Assembly: GCA_964034945.1 (NCBI GenBank) | Contig: OZ035961.1 | Location: forward strand, 26,885,684-26,949,683 | Length of the DNA stretch: 64,000 nt | Origin: Chrysopilus asiliformis | Taxonomy: Eukaryota > Arthropoda > Insecta > Diptera > Rhagionidae | Direction of reading: 5' to 3' | Shown: piece by piece, positions 24,821 to 37,631 of the stretch | How positions within the stretch are numbered: the first letter of the stretch is position 1 | Layout of the letters: each line of letters starts with the position of its first letter | The notes under the pieces: generated by a model | Told to the model about the DNA's origin: nothing | Database searches by the model: none | The model's input: the letters and a program-made list of their open reading frames with translations, nothing else | Program-made: the position numbers and the translations under genes

Positions 24821-27800
24821 CTTAAACCATAGAGTTTCTTGGACTTAAGTAATTTAAATTTTGCTTAGGTTGCTAAGATTCGTTAGTCATTACAATTATC
24901 TAACCAAAGAATTTTGATGCACATAATATTAATATTAACCGTTCTCAAGATACAATTTTGTGAACAAACTATTTTTCAAGATACCAACAAGCTGGATTTT
25001 TTTTATATTTTACTTTAGTTGATAAAACCGCAGGTTTCTGTATGTGAAACTTCAGAAAAATCTGAGAACCAGCTGACGCCGAACTTGCCCAAAAATAAGA
25101 AAATCTGCTCCTAATACTATATTTTTATCAAAAGTACAATGAAAATGACTTATAAAAATATTATTTTTATCTTAACCAATATTTTATGATAAGAAATATT
25201 CTCGACAACTATACTCATTCTTAAATTGTCGATTATTCATATGAAATTTTTGAAATCTGTCGATGCCATTCTTTATTTTCTTACATTTTACTTTACGCAT
25301 TTATTTAAATTATTTGTAAATTTTCGCAATTAAATGTGTCCATTGCGGCGCTCGATTATACATAAAAAAGGATTGAAGTCTTTTGAAAATTGTTACTTCA
25401 TATATGCAGGTAAGATATAAAAGTATAAATGGCCATTGGTAGCTAGTTTAGCCACCGATACTCATTCGCCATATAAAGTATGAAGGCGAGATACCAAAAG
25501 AAGAATAAAATATCGAGCTACACATGAAAACACATAAATCTTAAACCGTCTTATTGGCTCCAATCAGATATTTTTTCCCCCCGTTACGTAGCGATAGTCT
25601 CCACAATCCTCTTATATTGAATATTGAGGTATAGTCGAAGCAATTGCAAGTAATTTTTCGATCTGATTTTTTTTTCGTTATTCTGGCGGAATTAACCGGC
25701 AACTGCCATCATTTAAAAAGTTGTTATGGCTAATTTATGGTTTCAATTTGAAAGGAACTGCAACTCGACGAGCCTCACATAATTCATGATAATTCGTTTT
25801 CTCGTTTTCATTTTATTTTATTGTGTCAATGGTTGGCTTTTTTGTTTTTTTCCTACTGCCCTGATATATGCTGTGACATAAAGTCCAAGCGCACGGCTTT
25901 AAAAGGTCAATTAAAAACTGTTTTGTAAACATTACCTTTAGCTATTCTGTAATTGCGTTGAAATGGGGACATCATAAACGTTTGATTAAATGGCACTGCC
26001 TAGATGAATCGTATTAGGTTATCAATTAACTCCTATAAAATTGCAAATATGAAACGTTTGCTACACGTTTTATATGTTACCACCACCGGATTGAGGTTTA
26101 GTTTTTCTTTGATTTCCTTTAAAAAAAAAACCGAAAAAAATAACAAGAAATTTTATCTATATTCTATGGAATATAAAAACGGTTGGCGGTTTAACGACAT
26201 TTTATTACTATAAATGCAGTAGCAAAAATACCCGTAGATATCCACAAATAGTTGTTGTCGTCAACTGCTAAGATATTGCCTTTTATCGTAATGTCTTGAC
26301 TAGATTGTTAGCCAACTTGATTCCATTATAGTTGCATTTGAATGGTTTTTAGTTTTAGTTTTCGGTTTTGCACATACGTTTTCGAATCAGTTGATATGTA
26401 AGGCATGCTAGCGTTGAATGCATGCACAGATATATGTTGAAAGTTGGTACTAAAACTATGCACATAAATGTACGTACCCTTTTAGTTTAGCAAACAAAAA
26501 TTGAAATGCCAATGAATTATTCATATCAACTCGTTAAAATGACTTAAAAATGTGAAAACGAACGAAAAAAAACGTCACATTCTAAGATACCGCTTTTGTT
26601 CAAAGATTTATTGAGTCGGCCATTTAGATTTGCACACATGTTGAGATGCATTTATTCATTTCGGCCATCTTAAATGTGAAAAAATATAATTAATTAAAAT
26701 ATTTCCAGTTTCCAATAGGCATAAGAGAGAGGGTTAGTGGCACCCAATGGCAATCATACAATGTTGTCAAAGGAAATCGGAATAAGTCAATAACACCGTA
26801 TGTCAGAGAAGCCGATTTCGATCTCAATCCGACGACGATGAAGACTACGACGACGATTCAATATATAGATTCGCATATTGTCTAACAGCATGCAACATAA
26901 ATGTCATGCATCGCGTCTTAAAAAAATATGTAATGGCAGTACAATTTCACAGTTCCCGTTACACCTCGAAAATAAGACCCCTCGGGATCGATGCAATCGG
27001 GAAAAGTTCATAGGAGCTGGCAATATTTTTCGTTTCTATAGACCCACATGACTTTCAGATAAAAACCGCAAACACGAAAATACGAAAAGAAAAAATTGTG
27101 TCGAAGGGATTTTTTTTTCTCAATTTTATTTGCATGGCACGGCGGGAAACTGTCAGTGGGTATGAAATGTAAAGGTAGGTTCCACAGTATCTAAATATCT
27201 GTACTCTGTCTAGTAAAATAATGCATTCGATGTTCGTAGACAGAACCAAGTAGTTTTTCCAACGATTCAAAGATCAAATCACAAGTTTTTCGTGTTCTTG
27301 CAAATGAGATATACTCGTATCTACTTCAAGTGACTGCATGAAATCATGAGAATTTGGACGAATGAAACCAACGAAATGCAACCAAACTTTTTAAATCAAC
27401 TGTACAGATGCAATAGAAATCAAATTGCTCTATTTTAATAAATACTATTTCCTGTTTATTCACAAGCATATCTAGTTAAAAATTGCATGAATTTTATGTT
27501 ATTTTTAAAGTTGAACTTTTAACCATCGATTTTATTTTTATTGTATTTAAGAAGTTATAAAATTTATACAATCAAAATAATTTTCTTTTATTCAAACTCA
27601 GATAGAGATTATTCAAAATACGGTCAAACTTAATCAGATCGGGAAGAATGACTTATTAAATAACTTAGGTTCACTACTTCTGAGATTCGTATTTATGAAT
27701 ATTTATATAAAGTGAGTCGATTTTTTGTGATTGAAAATTTACAACGGAGACGATCTATTTAATGTCGAAAACCGCATCAAAATTGCTCCAACGGTTCAGA

Positions 27801-27900
27801 AGAAAGCAGGAGAGGGGGCAAGAAGTAAGGGGAACATTGGGTTAGGGGATTGAGTCATAGCAGGGAACATTGGTTCAGTGGGTTCTGCCTATGGCACGTT
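24821..27900. other. No gene recognised
   Basis: Only AT-rich and unique-looking DNA, a short GACGAC-type stretch at about 26832-26858 and scattered short frames without motifs. Confidence 0.45.
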
Positions 27901-28441
27901 TTTATACCCGTATGGTGAAACCAAAGGGTATATTAACTTTTCCTTACCGTTTGTAGCACCAAGATCCCGTTATCACACACAAAAATGAATTACACCAGTG
28001 TGTTTAGAATGATAAAAATTAATTAATTTTTGCACGTCCGTCCGTCTGTCCGTCTGTCCGTCTGTCCGTCTGTCCGTCTGTCAATCCGTGCGGATTGCGG
28101 GCGCACGGATTGAGCTACAGACTTGAAATTTTGCGCAGATCTGTTTTTCGTAAAATGCGAGGCTAAGTTCGTTAATGGGCATACGAACGAAAACGTTCTT
28201 TGCAAATATCTCAAAAACGGTGCTTCCTATCAAAAAAGTCCAAGAACAAAAGTTATTTAAGATATGATTCTACATAAAACTTCCATACATCAAAATCCGA
28301 TTGGAATAAATTTTAAAAAATCTTTTTGGAAAGTTTGACTTCAAAGTGGAATTTTGGTACAAGTGTTCGAATTTTGATACGAATATCACCATACGGGTTT
28401 TCAATAATTGCCAGATTGGCAATTATAGGTTTTGTTATGTT
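27901..28441 (+). mobile_element. INE-1/DINE-1-like element, family X copy 3, best-defined
   Basis: The 5' palindrome is TATACCC (27903-27909) against GGGTATA (27926-27932). A perfect 13-bp subterminal inverted repeat, acccgtatggtga at 27906-27918, matches tcaccatacgggt at 28386-28398. The GTCC/GTCT microsatellite (28035-28081) is followed by the core gagctacagacttgaaattt (28112-28131). The 3' stem-loop has 8-bp arms aattgcca/tggcaatt (28406-28424), then ataggttttgttatgtttt, where similarity to the copy at 46400 ends. Palindromic TATACCC start, subterminal inverted repeats, GTCY block and 3' hairpin are the known layout of Helentron-related DINE-1/HINE elements. Non-coding. Confidence 0.82.
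28035..28081 (+). repeat. (GTCCGTCT)n microsatellite
   Basis: A strict 8-bp alternation of GTCC and GTCT, the GTCY form typical of DINE-1 elements. Confidence 0.95.
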
Positions 28442-30450
28442 TTATTACTAAGAATAAATACTTAAAAACCACCTCCCGCTATAACTCATAGTTTGTTTGT
28501 AATAATATTTTGAATGAACCCATTTTCGCCAATATAATTAAAAATTTTCATTGATTTGAAGATTCACCAAGCGAAAATTTTAACATCGTTTTTATCTTTT
28601 GCCCCACCATACCTTCGTGTAATTGGGGTCATGGATATAAACTTACCGACCCTAAAAATGTACGACCCGGGATGAAATTGCTTTGATTTTAAATTCTGGG
28701 TTCTCTTTTTGTTTATCCATCTAACAACAAAACTACAAAAAACAACAAAACTACATCTTAATTTAAGAACTTCTGAAAAATGAGGCCCAACAGATAGTGT
28801 TTCATAATCTAATTAATATTACCCACATGTGTGCAGACGAGATCACATTCTAAAGTTTCTGGTCGCTAAATAAAGAATTATTGAACAACTTCCTCTTTTT
28901 TTTAAGTGATTCAATTTCCACATGAAAAAAACTACAATTAAAGAAAAGTGATACTTGTGCTAATTTAATTAGTTTTGCGAGAGCTAATTTTATCTAAAAT
29001 ATCATATGATTAACGAATAAAACAGAGATTCAAGACATCTAATTAAAACGAAATTATATACGCTGTAAAAAAATCTGTGATTACATAAATTTTTGAATTA
29101 AAATTATGGATACCTGACAATTACAATCGTTATGAAGTGCATTGCATCATGCAATCCATCATATTAGTGATTTCATGCAACCATGACGCTATCAGAACAA
29201 TTCGAAGAATCTAGCAATATACAAGATATTCAAATAATTTCCCTATTTTTTTTTTTTTTTTTTAAAACTATTGTTTTTTTTATTTGAAAATCTTTTGATT
29301 TCGAAAGATTTTATTTCAAATATGAAAATGTCTGATATTTAAATATCCTAAAAAAATGGAGCCGAAGCCGGATGGGACCCCCCTCCCCTCCCCCATAAAA
29401 AAAACAACAACAACAATCCTAAAATATTCAATTTGATTAATACTTTAAACCCTTTGGCGCGGGGGAAAAAATATAAATGAAAGAAAACTACTTACTCAAA
29501 TGAACCATGAACTATTTCATATCTTTACGGATAGACCATAATAAATTCATAACAAAGAACATCAACTAATTAGAATTCAGGCCATAACATAAACCGATCT
29601 TCTTTATATTCTATCTTCCCATCCTACCGATTTCCAATCTCTGAGAATTTCGCTTGTGAAAAGTTTTTTTTTTTTGTTATAACTTTGGTTTCATAACATT
29701 CTCATCCAACAACATTTTGGTAGAGCAGAATAAAATAAAATAATTCTATATGTAATATGCTTAAAGCTCACAAATAACCAAAAAACCGACCTCGAAATGA
29801 AATTGCACACAGCAATAAACATTGGATTCTCGCAAGGATAATTTAAACTTTTGGTGTATAGAATTATACGAAAACATAAGCAACAAACATACAAATAAAC
29901 ACACATAAATACCCAGTAAACAAGTTGAAATACTTGAGAATCAACTTTACCTCTTCACATCGTTTTTAGTGCCTTGTTATCTACATGTACATAAATGAAC
30001 ATAAAATCGAAGAAACCACCAGCAAATGAACACTTTTAGAATACAAAACATGAAGTTCACACTCAGAGTACACGAAAACGTCTTGAAGCCAAAAATTAAA
30101 CGGAACGAAAAAAGAAGTAAACAAAAAAATGTATAGAGCAACTAACCTCAAATTCATAACAATCGCGGGAATTCACCCTTGTGCAGAATTCTAAACTCAC
30201 AGAGAATCCTTTTTCAGAACTGAGGAGTAAATTGCTGTGTCTAATTTTTGAACAACATATCAACTCGTCCAAACAGTGTCACTTTCAATATTAAAATTAT
30301 ACGCCATTTTTTTTTATCTTGTAAGATGAAAACATAATTCGGCTACTAATTGTCGGGGTAAAACCAGAAAAAAATTTACCAATAAAATGTAGAATGAACT
30401 TTTTTTGTGAATTTTTAGTGACCTTGCTGGATGTGATTGACACTGCTCTA
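28442..30450. other. No recognisable feature
   Basis: AT-rich DNA with homopolymer runs (T run at about 29248-29264; caacaacaacaa at about 29405). No frame with a motif. Confidence 0.5.
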
Positions 30451-30690
30451 GTGTTTCTTAACCTTTTTCGCTCGCGTACCCCCGAGCGAGCTAGCCTACG
30501 CCCTTATATCAATGAACACAAAATGTTGGCAAAACTGTATCGTAAAAATGTACTGATTAAGAATTATAAGATTATTTTCGAAAATCACAATAATAAATTT
30601 ATAAGAGATCAAAAGGGAATGATTTTTTCAAGATCAAAAGGGAATGATTTGCGCCGCAGGCGAAAATTTCTCTGATTCGAAGCGATAGCT
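30451..30690 (+). mobile_element. Probable hAT-derived relic
   Basis: agtgtttcttaacctttttc at 30453 resembles hAT-type termini, followed by a small hairpin cgctcg/cgagcg. At 30651-30666 lies the best copy of the scattered motif, gcgccgcaggcgaaaa. A 20-bp direct repeat (agatcaaaagggaatgattt) is at 30606-30625 (with a variable right edge) and 30631-30650. No target duplication identified. Confidence 0.4.
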
Positions 30691-30717
30691 ATAATCAAGC
30701 TCAAATAAATGATTTTC

Positions 30718-30760
30718 AAGACTTTTATTTCAAAACAATCAGACTTTTATTTCAAAACGT
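30718..30760 (+). repeat. 18-bp direct repeat
   Basis: agacttttatttcaaaac occurs twice about 24 bp apart just before the family Y copy that carries the giant array. Confidence 0.8.
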
Positions 30761-30764
30761 ATAA

Positions 30765-33541
30765 TAAAGTATTGTATTCATGAAAAATTTCGACCTCTTA
30801 ATTTTGCCTAAAAAACATTTCCCGATCACTCCTGAGTCGATTGGAGTCATATTAAAAAAATGTCTTTCTGTCTGTCAGTCTGTCAGTCTGTCTGTCAGTC
30901 TGTCAGTCTGTCAGTCTGTCAGTCTGTCAGTCTGTCAGTCTGTCAGTCTGTCAGTCTGTCAGTCTGTCAGTCTGTCAGTCTGTCAGTCTGTCAGTCTGTC
31001 AGTCTGTCAGTCTGTCAGTCTGTCAGTCTGTCAGTCTGTCAGTCTGTCAGTCTGTCAGTCTGTCAGTCTGTCAGTCTGTCAGTCTGTCAGTCTGTCAGTC
31101 TGTCAGTCTGTCAGTCTGTCAGTCTGTCAGTCTGTCAGTCTGTCAGTCTGTCAGTCTGTCAGTCTGTCAGTCTGTCAGTCTGTCAGTCTGTCAGTCTGTC
31201 AGTCTGTCAGTCTGTCAGTCTGTCAGTCTGTCAGTCTGTCAGTCTGTCAGTCTGTCAGTCTGTCAGTCTGTCAGTCTGTCAGTCTGTCAGTCTGTCAGTC
31301 TGTCAGTCTGTCAGTCTGTCAGTCTGTCAGTCTGTCAGTCTGTCAGTCTGTCAGTCTGTCAGTCTGTCAGTCTGTCAGTCTGTCAGTCTGTCAGTCTGTC
31401 AGTCTGTCAGTCTGTCAGTCTGTCAGTCTGTCAGTCTGTCAGTCTGTCAGTCTGTCAGTCTGTCAGTCTGTCAGTCTGTCAGTCTGTCAGTCTGTCAGTC
31501 TGTCAGTCTGTCAGTCTGTCAGTCTGTCAGTCTGTCAGTCTGTCAGTCTGTCAGTCTGTCAGTCTGTCAGTCTGTCAGTCTGTCAGTCTGTCAGTCTGTC
31601 AGTCTGTCAGTCTGTCAGTCTGTCAGTCTGTCAGTCTGTCAGTCTGTCAGTCTGTCAGTCTGTCAGTCTGTCAGTCTGTCAGTCTGTCAGTCTGTCAGTC
31701 TGTCAGTCTGTCAGTCTGTCAGTCTGTCAGTCTGTCAGTCTGTCAGTCTGTCAGTCTGTCAGTCTGTCAGTCTGTCAGTCTGTCAGTCTGTCAGTCTGTC
31801 AGTCTGTCAGTCTGTCAGTCTGTCAGTCTGTCAGTCTGTCAGTCTGTCAGTCTGTCAGTCTGTCAGTCTGTCAGTCTGTCAGTCTGTCAGTCTGTCAGTC
31901 TGTCAGTCTGTCAGTCTGTCAGTCTGTCAGTCTGTCAGTCTGTCAGTCTGTCAGTCTGTCAGTCTGTCAGTCTGTCAGTCTGTCAGTCTGTCAGTCTGTC
32001 AGTCTGTCAGTCTGTCAGTCTGTCAGTCTGTCAGTCTGTCAGTCTGTCAGTCTGTCAGTCTGTCAGTCTGTCAGTCTGTCAGTCTGTCAGTCTGTCAGTC
32101 TGTCAGTCTGTCAGTCTGTCAGTCTGTCAGTCTGTCAGTCTGTCAGTCTGTCAGTCTGTCAGTCTGTCAGTCTGTCAGTCTGTCAGTCTGTCAGTCTGTC
32201 AGTCTGTCAGTCTGTCAGTCTGTCAGTCTGTCAGTCTGTCAGTCTGTCAGTCTGTCAGTCTGTCAGTCTGTCAGTCTGTCAGTCTGTCAGTCTGTCAGTC
32301 TGTCAGTCTGTCAGTCTGTCAGTCTGTCAGTCTGTCAGTCTGTCAGTCTGTCAGTCTGTCAGTCTGTCAGTCTGTCAGTCTGTCAGTCTGTCAGTCTGTC
32401 AGTCTGTCAGTCTGTCAGTCTGTCAGTCTGTCAGTCTGTCAGTCTGTCAGTCTGTCAGTCTGTCAGTCTGTCAGTCTGTCAGTCTGTCAGTCTGTCAGTC
32501 TGTCAGTCTGTCAGTCTGTCAGTCTGTCAGTCTGTCAGTCTGTCAGTCTGTCAGTCTGTCAGTCTGTCAGTCTGTCAGTCTGTCAGTCTGTCAGTCTGTC
32601 AGTCTGTCAGTCTGTCAGTCTGTCAGTCTGTCAGTCTGTCAGTCTGTCAGTCTGTCAGTCTGTCAGTCTGTCAGTCTGTCAGTCTGTCAGTCTGTCAGTC
32701 TGTCAGTCTGTCAGTCTGTCAGTCTGTCAGTCTGTCAGTCTGTCAGTCTGTCAGTCTGTCAGTCTGTCAGTCTGTCAGTCTGTCAGTCTGTCAGTCTGTG
32801 TACAAGATTTCTCAAAAACTAATAGAGCTAGCGCCATGAAATTTTATAGGCATGTTGGGTCCTGAAATGGGACGATCCTATCAACTTTTGGTGGAAATCC
32901 GTTAACCGGAAGTATCCAAAATGGCGGTTTTTCAAAAATCGCAATTTCGTTTTTCTCGATTTACTCCCAAACTACGCGTTTTTTAGTGGCCTTAAGTATG
33001 ACAAAACTTGGAGAAAAAAAAATTTCCCACACTTTTGTCTTTAGCTATAATTCGATATCTCAACCTGTTATCGAGATAAACCGTTATTTCCAAAAAAAAA
33101 ACAGTTTTTTGCGATTATCTCGAAAACTAACGGGTTTTTGCTGACTGAATGTATGAAATGAATTAATGAGAATGGCATTCTGCACAATTTTGTTTCTTAC
33201 AGTTATCCGTTATCTTTTACCGTTATTGAGATATTTTCATTAATATGTAAAAAATCATGTTTTTGCAAATTAATTGCAAACTAACGGTTTTTCGACAAAT
33301 CAGTTAAAAGAATAATTAAAGATGTTAACATTTTCTACATTTTTGCCATTTACCGTAAATTGATATCTTTTACCGTTCTCAAGTTATCTCAAATTTTGTA
33401 CGTTTTTGATATTTTTGGATGAACCAACAATTTTTTGGGAGGTCGTCTTAGGTTGACAACGCGACAGGGCTCTAGCGTAAATTGCACAGGGTCGTAGATT
33501 TTGTAGAAGAAAGTTTTGTGTTGACCACAACTGATATTTTT
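30765..33541 (+). mobile_element. Family Y element carrying a 1.9-kb microsatellite (copy 5)
   Basis: The left end retains aaagtattgtattcatgaaa, the family leader after the 5' palindrome. The giant array follows, then the core gagctagcgccatgaaattt (32825-32844), a longer post-core segment, three body units spaced 154-155 bp apart (equivalent points at 32957, 33112 and 33266), and the 3' module gttttgtgttgaccacaact (33513-33532) ending in a T run. Long plus-strand frames here (680 and 659 codons, SVSLSVCQ repeats) exist only because the 8-mer has no stop in any plus frame; they are not genes. Confidence 0.75.
30893..32799 (+). repeat. Perfect (TGTCAGTC)n array, 1,907 bp, about 238 units
   Basis: Every 60-base line from 30901 to 32761 alternates between the two expected phases of an 8-bp period, so I see no substitution or indel. 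Units to the left (30861-30892) are irregular GTCT/GTCA. The reverse complement contains TGA in all three frames; the plus strand contains no stop in any frame. Confidence 0.98.
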
Positions 33542-33545
33542 TTAA

Positions 33546-36500
33546 ATGTCTTCAATACTAAAACAAATTTTGCATGCAAAAATTACTCATCCTATCATCC
33601 TCGGCGCTACAGCCCTCGAAGACTCTGTGCCTCTTCAATTGAGGTTTCATAACAATTTCTTCCTGGCTTCGCACCTGCAGTTTTTTTTACATGGATTGCG
33701 AACCATGGATGAGTTACAACATTTGTAAGGTTTTACTTGGCAATCCATCAACAGCAGAGGCCGTGATAGGAATCTAGACCGATGATTTCGTTAACACCAA
33801 GCAACAATGTATTACAAACAATGTATGAAAGATTTTTTGCAAAGAAATTTTCTTGTCGAAATTTTCTTGCTAAATAACAATTGCCGTTTTTTAAAAAGAA
33901 ATTTGTACTTATAACAACTTTTCATTTTCCCCAAAAGTTTCGAAAATATTTCTCAAATACCTCAAAATGCAAAAAAGAAGATATGAAACATTCAGTATTT
34001 TCATTTTATATTCACAAAGTAACCAAGATTTTTTTGTTAAAAAATGCTTTTATACAAAAAAAAAATTAGATTGCAATAAAGTCAGTTTACCAACAAATAT
34101 ACGAACAGCTTCTCTATTTTGATGCGATTTCAAAGATGGCCGACGGGTGTCTCCAAAACCATTTTGCACAGACCTCCAATTTGCATCATTACCGGATGAA
34201 GAGCAAAAAAAATGCTTATAACACACGGTTTCATTAAAATGCCATAAACGAGGAGCATAACTTTTTCAAATGTGAATTAAAACATGCAAACAGTCCGTTT
34301 TCGTTGTCATCCAATTAAAATGCACTTAAGATAATGTGATTCAGATTTTGAGAAAAAACGAGTTCATCTTAGAATCTCGCCACCAAACCAAAAACTTAGC
34401 ATGGAACCATGAATTTGGTCCCTCGCGACGAAACGTCTTAATCGTCTTTCGTGATCGACACGGACAAGAAACTGCACTTTTTGCAAAAATTTCGGAACAT
34501 ATTTTAAATTTTTTAGAGAGCCATAGCCGTTGTTTATTTTACCGACATCGGTATGGAATTCAAGGTCTTAACAACCCTTAACTTTCTATTTTATTATTCT
34601 TTTGTGCAAAAAAAAACTCTGTTGCAAGAATACACCATCTCAAAGAGAAGTCATTTTTTGCAATTTTTTTGATTTACGACCGGCGAGAAAGTTTACGTAA
34701 TGTTAGGTACATGCGAATGTTTTTGCGAAAAAGGATCTTGCACTGCACGACACTTTGTTCCTTTTTGGAAAGCGTGATACAATACTCGTCGAAAAACAGT
34801 CAAAATGATCACAAGTGAATACAACCGGAATGATCAAAAATTCTATTCAAACTGAAGCTAAAAATTCCACAAGGATCTTCAGCAACGCTGGGTTCTATAA
34901 AACATTTAATAGCTGGGGTAAAAAGGTGTTTCCTTATAATAGCATACAGAACTATACAAAATGGCTAATTTAAAAAAGCAACACCAGTCGGAGATCAAGG
35001 AATAAAACGTTATTATTAGGGCCCATATTATTAAAATTTTAGAGGTAGAAATGCTGCAAGCTGAAATCTTCTAGTCGTGTATACCACTTAAATGGCCACA
35101 GACTAATTTTCTGAATTTATTGCCTACATTATTTTAAGTTGAATTACAACATGTGACTCATGAAGAAGATCGCGATCTTAGAAAGAATTTTCCCAAAAAA
35201 TCCACATCAACCATGACCAATTCAAGATCACCATCTCGAATGAATTGTGATTTGTAATGGCAAGGTAATATCATACTTTCAGATATCTTAATAACTATAT
35301 TTTTACACCAGCTACCAATATTTTATTCAAGACAGGGCGTTTTTATCAGGCAATTCAACAATCTTAAAAATGTCGTTTGATTTTTTTTGTGGGATTACAC
35401 AAACTCTGTGTAAAACATATCATTTTCATTTGACTACAGGCTATCTTTTTATGAACCAGAAAGCATAAAAAAAGATCAAAACGGTTTTTCGTGAATAAAA
35501 TTATTCAACTGATTAAGAAATCGATAAAAACCATTTTTTTTTGTGGAAAAAGTCCAGTGTGTGGAGATCTATCTGGGAGAATGCTTAATAAATGCACGAC
35601 AAGAAAGAAATACGGAAAAATAAGATATTCGGGCGGGATCATCTTTCAATCGCATATTCATTCCACTTACATACAAATATCATATATGAGCGGGTTTCCG
35701 AAAAAAAAACCGAACCTTAATAAAGAAATTAAGAAGTTTGGAGCCATGCCGACACGCTAAGAAAACAAAACAAAGATACTTTTGTGTATGCTGATCATGT
35801 CTTGAGTTGTTTTAATACCCGCCGAAAATTGCCTCTTGCGCGATCCACTATCCATGGTTACTTAAATTGAGATCTCAAGAATATGACGAGGGGATTCAAA
35901 AATTATGTGGTTTCTTGCGAGATTTTCTATACGGTTGTTGTATAACTTTTTTTTCAAATTTCTTGGGGTTTCTTAAATCTGTGCGTTTTTCTAAGATTTC
36001 TTTGATATAATTGAGCCTAACCTATGATATATAGAAATAAAGTGGGTAAATGTGCTTTATGGCGTTCATTTTGAAAGGGTGATGTGCAGAGAATTGTAAT
36101 GGGAGTTATAATTTTTAGATACGTAAAATGATTCTGGGAAACTTATGATTATGATAAAAAACTTATTTTAGATTAAATTATGTACATAATTTTAGAGATT
36201 AAAATCTGTGCGATTTACTTTTTTTTCGAACTGCGACACAAAAAATAGATATTACGACTGTAATATATCTTACCCATATTTTTTTTCGCAAACGTTGGAT
36301 GAAAGAGTATTTAATAACTATTTATATGCTAGCCCAAAACCCGTCACAGCTTTTTTTTTTGATGATTTTATGCCGAATGCGGTCAATTACTTTATTTTAC
36401 TCGCTATACGAAATCTTTGGCTGAATTTGAGACACTTGAAAAGATTTGGTGTGAGAACATTTTTGAAAAAAATTGCCAGCTATATTCAGTACAGCATTGG

Positions 36501-37425
36501 AAGACCAGAGATTCAATGTGTTAGTCTGATGATGATCCAACATTGAATTCTCAAGATCGAAACTTGATGCTTCCTAAAATAATTTCATTGTATTCAATTG
36601 TTCACCGTGAGCAATCTGGGACTTGAATTGAAATGGTTTCGAAATAAAACAAAAATATTGTAAAAAGCCCTGGAAAAAAATTATAGAATAAAATTTTCTT
36701 GGTCAACGCAAAATATTATAATAGGGTTATTCATGGAATCTCGGAAATGCCTCATGAACCGCTCAAGTTTACCACATCGTTATTTCTCTCAATATAATGA
36801 ATACCCATAGTTTCATGAATACCCATAGTTTTATGAATACCCATAGTAAGTTTCTGTCACCTACCATGAATCAAAAATTTATTAGAATCGGGGCATAGAC
36901 TTTTCAAGTGTTTTAGAATTGTGCTTAGCGGGAAAATGGAGTTGAAACATCTGGATATAAGTATGGCAGCACAAATCAGAGCCTCCTGATATGCATAAGT
37001 CTACTTCGATAAGCACTGTCATACAGGTTTTCAGGTGTTCAAAAAACTGCAATTGCTACAATCGCAGTGCGCGCCTGAGCTTACAGGACATAATTGCAAA
37101 GAAGATAACATAAATACCTATGAGCACCGTTAGGATGGGACAAAAAAAAAACTCGAGAAATCGAATATAGAAAAATATCTATTCTTCTTACTATTATTTA
37201 ATTTTTTAACCAAATGCAACCAAAGAACAGAACAAGTTGTTGGTCAATTTTGATGAAATTTTAATAAATGTGAGATGAACAGATACTCTTCCCGAAGAAT
37301 TTTGTTTTGGTATTCTGACTTTCGAATTTTCATACCAAAGAAGAATTGTTGGCTTCTTGCACCCATAATTCAAAATATACAAAAACTGTTTTCAACTTGT
37401 AAGATAGGCTTCAAGAGGTATCAAA
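33546..37425. other. No gene recognised
   Basis: Short frames at 34336-34581, 35491-35760 and 36208-36546 have no motif I recognise. A phrase ttttacatggattgcgaac at about 33688 recurs inverted at about 54565, suggesting a shared dispersed repeat. A 17-bp triplication is annotated separately. Confidence 0.45.
36797..36848 (+). repeat. 17-bp tandem repeat, three units
   Basis: The unit atgaatacccatagttt is repeated with one or two changes. Confidence 0.92.
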
Positions 37426-37429
37426 ATTC

Positions 37430-37600
37430 AATTGGACCTTTCCTTTCACACATTTTACGAATTTTTCGATACGACACGCCGTTTTCGAGAAAATTGCAAA
37501 AAATTATTTCATTTGTATGGGAGAAGGCGGAGGAATGATTTGCTTTTGGTTGTTCAACAACTTAGCTTTGCTATTTACGAGACACGTAAAATTCTTACCC
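37430..37600 (-). mobile_element. Family X fragment (reverse)
   Basis: The plus strand shows gttttcgagaaaattgcaaa, tttgtatgggagaagg and ctatttacgagacacgtaaa, the reverse complement of the family X segment just after the core (compare 570-700). No microsatellite or termini remain. Confidence 0.6.
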
Positions 37601-37631
37601 AGTTAGATTGCAGAAGTTGTCAAATTAACTA

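Noticed and set aside
30893..32799. CRISPR-like array
   Set aside because: Units are directly contiguous with no spacers; it is a simple microsatellite in eukaryotic DNA.
30780..32839. Open frames of 680 and 659 codons with SVSLSVCQ repeats
   Set aside because: They are produced by a stop-free 8-bp microsatellite; all three plus-strand frames are open and there is no non-repeat domain.
35080..35260. Possible decayed Tc1/mariner transposase C terminus (tggccacag..., reading WPQ..L then VELQ)
   Set aside because: Only a loose resemblance to the WPxQSPDLNPIE region, with stops in frame and no catalytic D/E context or inverted repeats nearby.
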